A DNA stretch of 64,000 nt from Staphylococcus xylosus (GCF_002732165.1 NZ_MRZO01000002.1:310001-374000); one strand, 5' to 3'. Positions 37,428-47,231 are shown, numbered from the stretch's first letter. Numbers and translations are program-made. Notes: generated by a model from the letters alone, not told the origin.

Positions 37428-38192
37428 ATGAGAGACAAAGTAATTATTGTGACAGGCGGTAGTAGTGGTATGGGTAAAGCAATGGCAACAAAATTTGCCA
37501 AAGAAGGTGCAAACATTGTAATTACTGGTCGTTCATTAGAACGATTAGAAGCGGCCAAAGCTGAAATGGAGAAGTTTGAAGGTCAAGTGCTATGCATAGA
37601 TATGGATGTGAGAGACCCTGAAAGGGTTCAATACACAGTAGATAAAACAATAGAAACATATGGAAAAATTGATGGCTTGGTCAATAACGCGGCAGGTAAT
37701 TTTCTATGTCCGGCAGAAGACTTATCACTCAATGGTTGGAACTCTGTAATAGATATTGTCCTTAATGGAACTTGGTATTGTACACAAGCTGTAGGTAAAG
37801 AATGGATAAAAAATGGTCAACAAGGACGTATTATTAATATGGTAGCGACCTATGCATGGAGAGCTGGTATCGGGGTGGTGCATTCAGCAAGTGCTAAAGC
37901 TGGTGTATTATCTATGACTAGAACATTAGCAGTTGAGTGGGGAAGTAAATATGGCATTACAGTCAATGCAATTGCGCCAGGACCGATTGATAATACAGGA
38001 GGCTCAGGAAAACTTAGTTTATCAGAAGAAGCTAAGCAACAAACGCTTGATAGTGTTCCGTTAGGTAGAATGGGACAACCAGAAGAAATAGCTGGTTTAG
38101 CTAAGTTCTTATTATCAGAAGAAGCTAGCTATATAAATGGTGCATGTATGACTATGGATGGCGGCCAATGGCTGAATCAAAATCCATTTTAA
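37428..38192 (+). CDS. SDR oxidoreductase, 2,4-dienoyl-CoA reductase-like
   Basis: A 254-aa short-chain dehydrogenase. The NAD(P)-binding motif TGGSSGMGKAMA is near the N-terminus, followed by NNAAGNF. In this subgroup the usual catalytic Tyr position reads HSASAKAG rather than YxxxK, as in dienoyl-CoA reductases. The end has IAPGPIDNTGG. GGAG lies 7 nt before ATG 37428; an ATG two codons earlier is less well placed. A role in unsaturated fatty acid breakdown is plausible, in keeping with its cre site. Confidence 0.8.
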   Translation: MRDKVIIVTGGSSGMGKAMATKFAKEGANIVITGRSLERLEAAKAEMEKFEGQVLCIDMDVRDPERVQYTVDKTIETYGKIDGLVNNAAGNFLCPAEDLSLNGWNSVIDIVLNGTWYCTQAVGKEWIKNGQQGRIINMVATYAWRAGIGVVHSASAKAGVLSMTRTLAVEWGSKYGITVNAIAPGPIDNTGGSGKLSLSEEAKQQTLDSVPLGRMGQPEEIAGLAKFLLSEEASYINGACMTMDGGQWLNQNPF

Positions 38193-38396
38193 CTGAAGAA
38201 TGGGAATAATTTACTAACATATCCTAAAAAAGTAATGACGAATGTCGTTCGAACAGTTCTTTAATTAGTACACATAACTAGAATATAATTTAGTTAACCG
38301 ATACAATTTTAATTTAACCTCATTCAATTGAAATTATCGTCCTTTTCTACTATGATATAGACTTGTGTTAAAAAATTAATAAAAACTTTAATTTAC

Positions 38397-38433
38397 GAAA
38401 CTTTTTGGTTCAATAACTAGAAAGTTTCTTTTT
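38397..38433 (+). terminator. Terminator in the 38193-38522 gap
   Basis: GAAACTTT pairs with AAAGTTTC around a 15-nt loop and is followed by TTTTTATG. No gene is seen in this gap. Confidence 0.65.
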
Positions 38434-38522
38434 ATGTCGTCTGATTTTTTAAGGAAGAAATTGTTAACATTGAGGAATTTATATGTGTATTTTAAATAAT
38501 TAAGAAAAGAGGTGTTTGGGGG

Positions 38523-39362
38523 ATGTTGTATAAAATCCATTTTAAAAATATATGTTTTTGTATTTTAGGTACGTTTCTTATTAGTATAGGTATCAATGCG
38601 TTTGTCATTGCTTCAAATTTAGGGGAAGGTGGCACAGTTGGTATTTCTTTAAATTTGAAATATACACTTGGCTTATCACCTGCGCTTACTTCCTTGGTTA
38701 TAAATATGATATTAATTATGATAGGTTGGAAATACTTAAGTAAGACTACTGCAGTCTATACTTTAATCACAGTTATCTCGAGTTCAGCGTTTTTAGGATT
38801 GACTGAATCATTTAATATGCATTTAGAATCTGATTTTATCAATACAGTGTTTTCGGGTGTGTTGATAGGAATCGGAAGTGGACTAGTGATTTCCGCACGA
38901 AGCACATTGGGTGGTACTTCTGTCATTGCTAAAATTATAAATAAATATAGCGAGATAAAGACGTCACAAGCATTGTTTATTTTAGATTCAATCATTGTAT
39001 TATCTTTCTTAATTGTACTACCAGTGCAAAACGTATTATATACGATTGTAATGCTTTTTATTGTTGAAAAAAGTATGACATTTATTATAGAAGGTTTTAA
39101 TCCGAAAAAAGCGATTACGATTATTTCAGATCATAATAAAGATATCAGTTTAGATATTAATAATGAAACAGGTAGAGGTTCCACACTATTAAATGGTGTA
39201 GGAGGCTATGAACGTAAAGAAACAAATGTACTCTATGTCGTGGTACCACAAAATCAATTAGCTAGAATTAAAAAAATTGTTAACGCACATGATGAAAATG
39301 CATTTTTAGTTATCCATGACGTGCGTGACGTCTTAGGTAATGGATTTATGAAACTACAATAA
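38523..39362 (+). CDS. YitT-family membrane protein
   Basis: A 279-aa protein of the YitT (DUF161 plus C-terminal DUF2179) family. Five to six membrane helices are followed by a soluble domain from about residue 200 (GRGSTLLNGVGGYERKETNVLYVVVPQNQLARIKKIV). Family markers are ASNLGEGGTVGISLNLKYTLGLSPAL and STLGGTSVIAKI. Transport substrate is unknown. GAGGTG lies upstream of the ATG. Confidence 0.85.
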   Translation: MLYKIHFKNICFCILGTFLISIGINAFVIASNLGEGGTVGISLNLKYTLGLSPALTSLVINMILIMIGWKYLSKTTAVYTLITVISSSAFLGLTESFNMHLESDFINTVFSGVLIGIGSGLVISARSTLGGTSVIAKIINKYSEIKTSQALFILDSIIVLSFLIVLPVQNVLYTIVMLFIVEKSMTFIIEGFNPKKAITIISDHNKDISLDINNETGRGSTLLNGVGGYERKETNVLYVVVPQNQLARIKKIVNAHDENAFLVIHDVRDVLGNGFMKLQ

Positions 39363-39450
39363 TTTGGCATTGTAGTTAGGAAATCAACTTTTTATAAAAT
39401 GATTGCGTAATTTCAACTAGTTATTTACTGTTTATATGGTTGATGATTTG

Positions 39451-39487
39451 AAGACCCGTGGCTTATGTTGAAGCTTGGGGTCTTTTT
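39451..39487 (+). terminator. Terminator after the yitT-like gene
   Basis: AAGACCC..CTT pairs with AAG..GGGTCTT and is followed by TTTAAA. Confidence 0.75.
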
Positions 39488-39489
39488 AA

Positions 39490-39539
39490 ATTTAAAAAGA
39501 GCTATAAATGAACCTATTGATATAGATCTCTTTATAGCT
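39490..39539 (-). terminator. Terminator of the galactitol-type PTS operon
   Basis: On the minus strand AGCTATAAA pairs with TTTATAGCT and is followed by CTTTTTAAATTT, just after the last dehydrogenase. Confidence 0.75.
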
Positions 39540-39555
39540 GAATTTAATGTGTTAA

Positions 39556-40593
39556 TTATGGATGAAAAATAACCTTATTAAAATGTTTCTTGTTATTTAC
39601 TATTGCATCAAATGTTTCAGGGCCTTGCGCCAAATCTAGATAATCTGAAATCATAGCATGTACTTTAATTTTCCCAGTAGACATATAATGTAGTGATGCA
39701 TGCCATTCTTCACCTGGAAATGGCGCAGATAAGCCATTCCAAGAACCAATCACATTGAGCTCATTACGTAATATCTTTTCAAAGTGTTCACGATTGATTT
39801 CAATATCTGAATAAGGGATACCAAGTAGTAAGACTTCTCCGCCTTTAGACGGTAATGTTAAGACTTGCCCTATAGTATATGGTGATCCGGCAGATTCAAC
39901 GGCTACATCTATATTATACGGGAGTTTCTTAATAACTTCATTTAGACTTTTCTCTTTAGAATTAATTGTATAATCAACACCAAGTGTTTTAGCAATTTCT
40001 AGTTTGTTGGGATCTATATCTATAGCAATAGTCTTAGCAGCACCAAATATTTTAGCCCATTGTAAGGCTAGTAATCCAATACTTCCGCAACCAATGACGG
40101 CTACAGTCGCACCGGGTTTCATATTAGTTCTATAAAACCCATGTGCTACCACTGCAGATGGTTCAACCATAGCGGCCGTATCAAAGTCTACATTATTAGG
40201 TAACTTTAAGACGTTATGAGCTGGGAGTTTAACGTATTCTGCAAAACATCCTGGTTCATAAGAACCTATGACATATAAATTTTCACATCTAGAATATGCA
40301 CCTTTTTCACATTGTTCACAGTTGTGGCATGCGATCGCAGGACATCCTGTCACGGCATCACCAACATATAAATGTTTTACATCACTGCCTATACTATAGA
40401 CAGTACCTGAGAACTCATGGCCAAATGGTGTACCTGCTCGGTAAGGACCTAGTTTTTTATAACGCGAGTTGTCGGAACCGCAAATTCCTGTTGCTACTAC
40501 TTTGATAATAACATCATTGCTGTTGTCAATTTCAGGTGGTGTTGTTTCTTCATATCTTAAATCTTCAATGCCATATAAGTTTAAAGCTTTCAA
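39556..40593 (-). CDS. Zinc-dependent polyol(-phosphate) dehydrogenase, GatD-like
   Basis: A 345-aa medium-chain dehydrogenase. Catalytic zinc ligands are visible in GICGSDNSRY (Cys) and GHEFSG (His-Glu). The structural-zinc lobe is CHNCEQCEKGAYSRC, and the nucleotide-binding motif is VIGCGSIGLLALQWAK. As the last gene of a galactitol-type PTS operon it probably oxidises the imported polyol phosphate to a ketose phosphate. The exact sugar cannot be read from sequence. Confidence 0.83.
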   Translation of the reverse strand: MKALNLYGIEDLRYEETTPPEIDNSNDVIIKVVATGICGSDNSRYKKLGPYRAGTPFGHEFSGTVYSIGSDVKHLYVGDAVTGCPAIACHNCEQCEKGAYSRCENLYVIGSYEPGCFAEYVKLPAHNVLKLPNNVDFDTAAMVEPSAVVAHGFYRTNMKPGATVAVIGCGSIGLLALQWAKIFGAAKTIAIDIDPNKLEIAKTLGVDYTINSKEKSLNEVIKKLPYNIDVAVESAGSPYTIGQVLTLPSKGGEVLLLGIPYSDIEINREHFEKILRNELNVIGSWNGLSAPFPGEEWHASLHYMSTGKIKVHAMISDYLDLAQGPETFDAIVNNKKHFNKVIFHP

Positions 40594-40629
40594 ATGTTGT
40601 CACCTCTTAACTTGTAAATATGAAATGAA

Positions 40630-40785
40630 TTAGCCTTGCTCAGAAGTTGTTTTTCTCTTTTTAAAAAATTTAGCAACAAAGTAACCGACAATGACGATCG
40701 TATTCGCATATAGTAAGTTGTTCATATATAAATCTGTAATGTTTCTCAAGGGTCCAAGCATGAAATCCAACATTAGTTCTACCAT
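40630..40785 (-). CDS. 51-aa single-pass membrane protein inside the PTS operon
   Basis: A short ORF starting MVELMLDFMLGPLRNITDLY, with one membrane segment (about residues 26-42) and a basic tail (KFFKKRKTT). An excellent AAGGAG lies 8 nt before the ATG, and it fills the gap between the two dehydrogenase genes in the same direction. The hydrophobic-basic layout suggests a small membrane regulator or accessory protein of the PTS. No family recognised. Confidence 0.6.
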   Translation of the reverse strand: MVELMLDFMLGPLRNITDLYMNNLLYANTIVIVGYFVAKFFKKRKTTSEQG

Positions 40786-40836
40786 ATTTTTACGCTCCTT
40801 ATATCGTTTGTATATTAACGAAGACTATTTTGAAAA

Positions 40837-41868
40837 TTATTCAATAGGGCTAAGTAATACTTTGATACCTTCGCCACTCTTTATATGGTCGTATCCTTCG
40901 GTCCATTGTGTAATATCAAGTTCGTTTGTAATAAGAGATTCTGCGTCGACTTCTCCACAACTGATCAGTTGTAAAGAAGGTTCCCAATCTGCTGGCTTTT
41001 GGCTTCTAGTACCTACAATAAGTAATTCTTTTTGAACTATTTGCTCTAAATTGAATGGAATTTCGCTATCTTTAAAGATACCAACTTGAACATATTGCCC
41101 TTTTTTACGTAAAATATCTAATCCTTGTTTGGCGGCCGGTATTGCGCCAGAACATTCTAATACGATATTTGCACCATAACCATTAGTGACTTTATTTACA
41201 TATGATTTCAAATCAGTATTTTGAATATTAACTACATGATCTAAGTTAAGTTCATTTGCTTTATTTAGTCTTGCTTGATCATTATTCAATCCAGTGATGA
41301 TAACTTTAGCGCCTTTACTTTTAACAACTTGAGCGACTAACAGTCCGATAGGACCAGGGCCAATAACAACGACAACATCTTCAGGTTGGATGTCTATTTT
41401 AGAGACGGCATGGTGAGCGCATGCTAAGGGTTCAGTCATCGCAGCAGCTTTGTAAGAAACATTGTCAGGTATGTGATGGGCGCTATTTGCTGGAGTAACT
41501 AAGTATTGAGTGAAACCACCGTTTTGTTGAGTACCCAAACCTTTTCGATGATTACATAAGTTGTAATCACCGTTTTGACAATAGTCACATTCCCCACAAA
41601 TGTAGTATGTTGTTTCTGAAGTAACACGATCCCCAATATTAAAATTTGTAATATTTGTACCAACTTCTACAACTTCTCCTGAGAATTCGTGACCGAGTAT
41701 AACTGGAAAATTCACTTTATAATGTCCTTCATATGTGTGAATATCTGTACCACAAATACCTGCATAATGGACTTTTATTTTTATTTCATCTTCATTCGGT
41801 GAAGGCGTTTCTGTATCTAATAATTCTAGGTTTCCAAAACCTGCTTTAGTTTTAACGAGTGCTTTCAT
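40837..41868 (-). CDS. Zinc-dependent polyol dehydrogenase (sorbitol/galactitol type)
   Basis: A 343-aa medium-chain dehydrogenase, paralogous to the one downstream. It shows GICGTDIHTYEG, GHEFSGEVVEVG, the structural zinc lobe CGECDYCQNGDYNLC and the Rossmann motif VIGPGPIGLLVAQVVKSKG. The start follows AGGAGCTGACTAAAC. It lies 20 bp after the IIC gene, so it belongs to the PTS operon. Two dehydrogenases suggest two polyol phosphates or successive oxidations. Confidence 0.83.
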   Translation of the reverse strand: MKALVKTKAGFGNLELLDTETPSPNEDEIKIKVHYAGICGTDIHTYEGHYKVNFPVILGHEFSGEVVEVGTNITNFNIGDRVTSETTYYICGECDYCQNGDYNLCNHRKGLGTQQNGGFTQYLVTPANSAHHIPDNVSYKAAAMTEPLACAHHAVSKIDIQPEDVVVVIGPGPIGLLVAQVVKSKGAKVIITGLNNDQARLNKANELNLDHVVNIQNTDLKSYVNKVTNGYGANIVLECSGAIPAAKQGLDILRKKGQYVQVGIFKDSEIPFNLEQIVQKELLIVGTRSQKPADWEPSLQLISCGEVDAESLITNELDITQWTEGYDHIKSGEGIKVLLSPIE

Positions 41869-41888
41869 GTTTAGTCAGCTCCTATAAA

Positions 41889-43148
41889 TTAATTAAATAA
41901 GCCAAAGAATTTGAATATAATATAGTTTAATATGTTACCTCCTTGGTCTATACTTGAAATCTGTGATGATCCAGATGGCATTTTCACATTTGTACCTTCT
42001 GCCATACTTGTGAATATCGGTGCAACATCAGTTGCGATATATAAGGAAATTGCAATCATGATTGTGCCAACAATAACTGAGTGTATAATGTTTCCTCGAG
42101 CAGCACCTACAATAAAAGCGACAATAAACGGAATGGTTGCTAAGTCACCAAAAGGTAGCACTTGGTTACCAGGCAAAATAACAGCTAACAATACGGTGAT
42201 AGGTACTAAAATTAAAGCGGTTGAGATAACTGCTGGATGTCCTAATGCAACAGCAGCATCTAAGCCAATATAGATTTCGCGATCACCAAAACGTTTGTTT
42301 AGCCATGTACGTGCGGATTCTGAAACAGGCATTAAACCTTCCATCAAAATCTTAACCATACGAGGCATCAATACCATAACTGCAGCCATTGACATACCAA
42401 GATTTATTACGTCACCAGCGTTGTAACCAGCTAATAAGCCAATTGCTAAACCGAGTACTAAACCGACGAATATAGATTCACCAAATGCGCCGAACCTTTT
42501 TTGAATCGTTTCAGGATCTGCATTTAAGTTTTTAATTACAGGTACTTTTTGCAATCCTTTTACTAAGAAAATACCTGGAGCATATGAAATTGTACTGCCT
42601 GTTGCAATAGACACCCCAGGTAAGTCATAAAATTTACTCATCATTGGTGCAGTCCAATCAGCCACTTTTAGACAAACAATTTGGAATACAGCAGCGGCTA
42701 TTAAAGATTGCCAAATACTGCCAGATATTGCATAAACCATGGCACCCATAAAGGTATAGTGCCAGAAATTCCAGATATCTACGTTCATAGTACGTGTTGT
42801 TTTTGTTAATAACATTGCAATGTTAACGACAATGCCTAAAGGAATAATAAATGCAGCAATTGTAGAGGCCCATGCAATAGAAGACGTTGCTGGCCAACCC
42901 ACATCAATGACATTTAAACTAACCCCTAAGTTTTTAACCATAGCTTGAGCAGCAGGACCAAGGTTGTTAACTAGTAAATCAATAACTAAGAAAATCCCAA
43001 CGAATGCAACACCAATTGTCAGACCTGATCTGAATGCTGCGCCCACTTTTTGCCTAAAGAATAATCCTAATAGAAATATAACGATAGGAAGTATAACTGT
43101 TGCCCCTAAATCTAAAAAAGCTTGAATAAAATCTACAAATCCACTCAT
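41889..43148 (-). CDS. PTS galactitol-type EIIC permease
   Basis: A 419-aa permease of the galactitol (GAT) PTS family with about ten membrane helices. Family segments include FWHYTFMGAMVYAISGSIWQSL, PGVSIATGSTISYAPGIFL and GLDAAVALGHPAVISTALILVPIT. It forms the channel through which the polyol enters and is phosphorylated by the IIB protein. Order on the minus strand is regulator, IIA, IIB, IIC, dehydrogenases. Confidence 0.87.
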   Translation of the reverse strand: MSGFVDFIQAFLDLGATVILPIVIFLLGLFFRQKVGAAFRSGLTIGVAFVGIFLVIDLLVNNLGPAAQAMVKNLGVSLNVIDVGWPATSSIAWASTIAAFIIPLGIVVNIAMLLTKTTRTMNVDIWNFWHYTFMGAMVYAISGSIWQSLIAAAVFQIVCLKVADWTAPMMSKFYDLPGVSIATGSTISYAPGIFLVKGLQKVPVIKNLNADPETIQKRFGAFGESIFVGLVLGLAIGLLAGYNAGDVINLGMSMAAVMVLMPRMVKILMEGLMPVSESARTWLNKRFGDREIYIGLDAAVALGHPAVISTALILVPITVLLAVILPGNQVLPFGDLATIPFIVAFIVGAARGNIIHSVIVGTIMIAISLYIATDVAPIFTSMAEGTNVKMPSGSSQISSIDQGGNILNYIIFKFFGLFN

Positions 43149-43274
43149 CCCTTACACCATCCTCTTTATATAAAGTACTATTGGTATAAATTAAGATGTC
43201 ACTTTGTTATAACTAAAAAAATTGTTTCGGCATTTATCCCAACAGTTCGTACGATCATTTTAATAAATGGTTCA

Positions 43275-43553
43275 TTAGCTTTGTAACGCATCTAAAATTT
43301 CTTTTTTAGTGTCTTCAACCCCGATACCGGTTAAAAAGTTACGTGCATTAATAACAGGAAAGTCGTATTTTTTTTGCGTCATAGCAGTTGTAACTAATAA
43401 GTCTGCTGTATCAACATAAGAGCCTACCTCAGAAATTTTTATTTGTTTTAAATCTACTTTGATGTTGTGTTCTTTCGCCATTTCTTCAATTGCACTGTTC
43501 ACTACCGTTGATGTTGCAATACCTGCACCACATGCTACTAATACTTGTTTCAT
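43275..43553 (-). CDS. PTS galactitol-type EIIB
   Basis: A 92-aa EIIB protein. The phosphorylated cysteine is Cys8 in VLVACGAGIATS, and helices and strands follow as in GatB. It receives phosphate from the IIA and passes it to the incoming polyol. AGGAGGAAT lies before the ATG. Confidence 0.88.
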   Translation of the reverse strand: MKQVLVACGAGIATSTVVNSAIEEMAKEHNIKVDLKQIKISEVGSYVDTADLLVTTAMTQKKYDFPVINARNFLTGIGVEDTKKEILDALQS

Positions 43554-43628
43554 AATAAATTCCTCCTAATTTTTGATCTGTATATTTAAGATATATTGCT
43601 TCAAAGATTCATGATTCCGAAAAGCTGT

Positions 43629-44096
43629 TTATGCTTCTCTAAGTTCATTTTCGATAATATCTACGATGTGAGTACTGTTTGTTGAAGTTGCAATGGCTTC
43701 AAGTATTTGATTGTTTTGAAAAATACCCATTAGTTTTTGGAGTAATGATAATTGTGTATCTTCTTTATCCATTGCGAGCATGAAAATTAATTTTACATCT
43801 GTTGTTGCTTCAAGTTCTCCCATAATCACAAAAGGTACGGTTTCTTTAAGCACAGCCACGCCGATAGATTTTGAATTAACGTGTTGAATGTCTGTGTGTG
43901 GAATTGCTACCGAACAATACACTGTAGGTAAGCCTGTAGCAAAAGATGCTTCTCTTTCAATGACTGCATTTTCATAAGATGATTTGACATAACCATTGTT
44001 GTACATGCGTTTTGCTAATTGACTTAATGCCTCATCTTTTGTGGCTGCCTCTAAACCAATAATGATGTTAGATGTATCCAATTTTAAACTTTCCAT
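43629..44096 (-). CDS. PTS EIIA (fructose/mannitol-galactitol type 2)
   Basis: A 155-aa EIIA_2 protein. The phosphorylated His is in YCSVAIPHTDIQHV near residue 65, and LIFMLAMDKEDTQLSLLQKL follows. ATG 44096 has AAAGGGG 7 nt upstream; a TTG three codons earlier overlaps the site. It lies 19 bp after the regulator gene. Confidence 0.87.
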   Translation of the reverse strand: MESLKLDTSNIIIGLEAATKDEALSQLAKRMYNNGYVKSSYENAVIEREASFATGLPTVYCSVAIPHTDIQHVNSKSIGVAVLKETVPFVIMGELEATTDVKLIFMLAMDKEDTQLSLLQKLMGIFQNNQILEAIATSTNSTHIVDIIENELREA

Positions 44097-44115
44097 ATGG
44101 CTCAACCCCTTTGTT

Positions 44116-46236
44116 TTACTCTATTATTGAAAAGTGTTTAATAACTTCGAACACTTGTGATTTTGAATCTGTTCGTATAATGTTTTGTACCATTTCGGCG
44201 TCTTGAGCCAAGTCTCGTAATTGTAATAGAGGTCTTAAATGTTTGAATTTATCTGTAGCTGCAATAATCACAAATAAATTTACATCAAGTCCTGTTTTTA
44301 GTGTTAATGGTTTATCTAATACCAACATACTCATAGAAGTACGATTCACATTTTGTTCGTTTTCTGCATGTGGTATTGCGATATTTTGATTAATAACCAT
44401 ATACGTTTCGTCAAAATATTGAATCATAGAATCAATGTAATTAGCATCTATATAATTTTGCTTATAAAGTGGTTTAGCAGCTACGCGTATGGCCTCGTCT
44501 ATATTTTTAACGTGAGAGATTAATTGAATATGATTGATAGGTAGCAAATCCTGCAAATTTAAGTGATAATCCAATGATATTGAAGACGATTCGATTGATG
44601 TATAGGCATGAATTTCATTGAACTGTTGTTTAATTTCATTTAATAGACTGTCCTCATTATGAATATCAGCGTGTTCACGTATCATCGCTAACATTTTTTG
44701 AGCGTGTATATCAGTATCAAATGTGTTGTTAAGTTGTCCGAATACGTGTTGGCGTAGATGATGTTTTTCTTTAGCAGTTAGTATCGCTTTAGTGATGTAT
44801 AATCTCTTATTTGTCATGATGTGCATTGGTGAGAAGACTACATCAAAATCGAGATTATATTGATTAAACTCGCGTAGTGATAACGCATCTAAAAATATAA
44901 ATTCAGGAAATACGCTTCGTAGTTCTTGCAACATTAATTGAGAAATTGATGTTCCTTGTGTACAGACAACCACTGCTTTCACTTTTTTATCAATGTCTTC
45001 ATCTTGTCTTCTTAAAATCCCGCCGATAATAATGGTTAAGTATGCAGTTTCATTGTCGGGCAGAGGTTGTCTTAATATTTTTTCCATTGGTTTAGAAGAG
45101 AGTTTTACAAGGTGAAATAATTCTTTATAGTCATCTTCCAGAGTATTCTGTAAACTTTCGATGTCAGATAATTGATATCTAATTCTGTAAAAAGCTGGCT
45201 TCATATGAAACATTAATTGATTAAGTAGTGTTTCACGCTCTTTAAATGTGATGAAAGTGATTTTTTCAAATTGATCAAGCATAGACTGAAGAGCTACTTT
45301 TAATTCAGGTAAAAATGTTGAATCATCTAGTTCTGACCATTGCACACTTGTTGATAAAAGTTGTAATGTTATAAACAGTTTTTCTTGTCTAGGTATATCA
45401 GAGTAATTTGTAGTGAGTATTTCTGTTGCTCGATATTCCTCAGTGTCTGAGAGATCATCATAGCCAATGGAAAAGGGTGAGATAATTTTGTTATGTTGAA
45501 TTCTTCTAATAATAAAATAGAGTTTATAACGTAACGTTTGTGTACTTTGATCTATAAAATTGTTTTGTAAATATTTTTCGATTTTATTAATTTGTCTATC
45601 TATGATTTGAAGTTTTTCTTTGCGTAAACCTAAAATATCAAAAACATCATGGTTTAAAATGTTTAGTGTATATGCTTTATCAATTAAGTTAGTTAAAAGT
45701 TTTCTGATTTCAAATTCATTACCTTTTAAATGATAGCCTTTTTGTCGCGAGTATTTCAGCATAATATTATATGGTTCAAGTAGTGACTTTAATTGCTTTA
45801 AATCGTTTAATACAGTGTTCTTACTAATTTTTAAATCGATAGAAAAGTGGTTTAACGATAGCATTTCATCTTCTTTAAACAACATCAGTAAAATGAGGTG
45901 CGCGCGCTGACAAGCAGTATATACTTGCTCATTTTCCTGTGGTAAAGGTTCAATATATACATTAAGAAAATGTTTTATTGCGTCATCAACGATGAAGAAG
46001 CCTTGGCTAGTACGCTCTATCGTAGGTAAATTTTGTTCAGTTAACCATGTATTGATCTTTTGGATTCTATAGCCAAGTTGTCTACGAGATATATTGAACA
46101 TTAATTCGAGATCTTTGCCTTTAAGCTTAGGGTTTTTAATCAATTCTGTAATGACGCTCAAGTTTTCTGTCTGTATACTGAATCCCTCCTTTGTTGTTGA
46201 CTCTAATTTAGCACATAGCATCAAAGCGTTGTACAT
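44116..46236 (-). CDS. PRD-containing transcriptional activator (BglG/MtlR type) of the PTS operon
   Basis: A regulator of up to 706 aa. Domains in order are N-terminal HTH segments (LELMFNISRRQLGYRIQKIN and IDLKISKNTVLNDLKQLK), two PRD modules (about residues 190-400), an EIIB-like domain (VVVCTQGTSISQLML near 410) and an EIIA domain with phospho-His in NIAIPHAENE near 620. Phosphorylation by the PTS would set its activity. The start is uncertain: AAAGGAGG lies inside the frame about 20 codons downstream of 46236, suggesting a shorter protein with a non-ATG start. Confidence 0.85.
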   Translation of the reverse strand: MYNALMLCAKLESTTKEGFSIQTENLSVITELIKNPKLKGKDLELMFNISRRQLGYRIQKINTWLTEQNLPTIERTSQGFFIVDDAIKHFLNVYIEPLPQENEQVYTACQRAHLILLMLFKEDEMLSLNHFSIDLKISKNTVLNDLKQLKSLLEPYNIMLKYSRQKGYHLKGNEFEIRKLLTNLIDKAYTLNILNHDVFDILGLRKEKLQIIDRQINKIEKYLQNNFIDQSTQTLRYKLYFIIRRIQHNKIISPFSIGYDDLSDTEEYRATEILTTNYSDIPRQEKLFITLQLLSTSVQWSELDDSTFLPELKVALQSMLDQFEKITFITFKERETLLNQLMFHMKPAFYRIRYQLSDIESLQNTLEDDYKELFHLVKLSSKPMEKILRQPLPDNETAYLTIIIGGILRRQDEDIDKKVKAVVVCTQGTSISQLMLQELRSVFPEFIFLDALSLREFNQYNLDFDVVFSPMHIMTNKRLYITKAILTAKEKHHLRQHVFGQLNNTFDTDIHAQKMLAMIREHADIHNEDSLLNEIKQQFNEIHAYTSIESSSISLDYHLNLQDLLPINHIQLISHVKNIDEAIRVAAKPLYKQNYIDANYIDSMIQYFDETYMVINQNIAIPHAENEQNVNRTSMSMLVLDKPLTLKTGLDVNLFVIIAATDKFKHLRPLLQLRDLAQDAEMVQNIIRTDSKSQVFEVIKHFSIIE

Positions 46237-46473
46237 TCATCAGACACAAATTCAATTTTATATTATGTACATCATTGTGATGAACGCTGTAATATACAAT
46301 GAACATCATTGTTCTAAGACTTTCATTAGATTGTGAAATCACTGAACATATAAAGAGATTTTGTTTATTTATGAAAAGGGAGAGTGGGGTTTCAATTTTG
46401 TTATTAGAATAGAGTATTCACAAAGATACTGATATTAAGAAGAAAAACTTATGATAAAACAATAAGTAAAATA
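46237..46473. other. Upstream region of the PTS operon
   Basis: AT-rich leader and promoter region of the PRD regulator. Repeated TGAACATCATTGTTC and TACATCATTGTGATGAAC segments (46264-46315) form partial dyads that could be activator sites. I see no gene. Confidence 0.4.
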
Positions 46474-46513
46474 GAAAAAGCTGATTTCCGTTTATGGAAA
46501 CCAGCTTTAAATG
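46474..46513 (-). terminator. Terminator of icaR
   Basis: On the minus strand AAAGCTGGTTTCC pairs with GGAAATCAGCTTT and is followed by TTCTATTTT. Confidence 0.8.
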
Positions 46514-46655
46514 GTGTTTAATCCCTGTAGTTAAAGGCAAGAGAATGGGGAGTACAAAGAGGGGAGACTGAGTTCTGTCTTAAATACTCCCTATTTACTA
46601 TTGATGTATATATTTAAAAAACTTTTCGAAAATATAATCTATAAAATACTAATAC

Positions 46656-47231
46656 TTATTTACTTATTAGAATAACATTGAGTAGTGAAAACATTTCATT
46701 TTTGAAAGAGTTTTTAACATCTTGTACTACACCGTACCTTTGCACGAAACAACATTTTAAATACCAACTTTCTAAAAACATCAATATCATATTTCGGAAA
46801 TCGTCTTCGTTTATTACAAAATCAGAATCATTATAATATCTAGTAACATGGTTATCTAAAACATGATGCGCATTTCTGATAAGTAATAAAAATTCATCTT
46901 TAAATTGTTGAGGTGCAAATGATAGTTGTAGGTATAATCTAATATAATTTACATCAACATTAAATATGAAATTAAATAGGAAATGATGTAAATCATCAAC
47001 TGAATAATTGGAATCTTTATGTGCCTCTTCTATAAAATCTATAAAATAATTTATACACACTTCTATACATGAGCGATAAATTTCGTCTTTGTTGTTATAG
47101 TGATAATATAAACTTGCTTTTTTAATATCAACGCTACTTGCAATTTGGTTTAACGTAGTGCCTTCATAGCCATTTTCTGAAAATAAGGAGATGGCATTTT
47201 CAATAATTTGTTCTTTTACTCCTAGTTTCAA
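46656..47231 (-). CDS. icaR: IcaR, TetR-type repressor of ica
   Basis: A 191-aa TetR protein. The HTH reads ISLFSENGYEGTTLNQIASSVDIKKASLYYHYNNK, and the C-terminal part keeps FLESWYLKCCFVQRYG and SLLNV, matching IcaR of S. epidermidis/S. aureus along its whole length. A TTG at 47231 with upstream GGAGG is my chosen start; 12 more codons are open. Unusually it lies downstream of icaC in the same direction, separated by a terminator, and not divergent from icaA. Confidence 0.85.
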   Translation of the reverse strand: MKLGVKEQIIENAISLFSENGYEGTTLNQIASSVDIKKASLYYHYNNKDEIYRSCIEVCINYFIDFIEEAHKDSNYSVDDLHHFLFNFIFNVDVNYIRLYLQLSFAPQQFKDEFLLLIRNAHHVLDNHVTRYYNDSDFVINEDDFRNMILMFLESWYLKCCFVQRYGVVQDVKNSFKNEMFSLLNVILISK

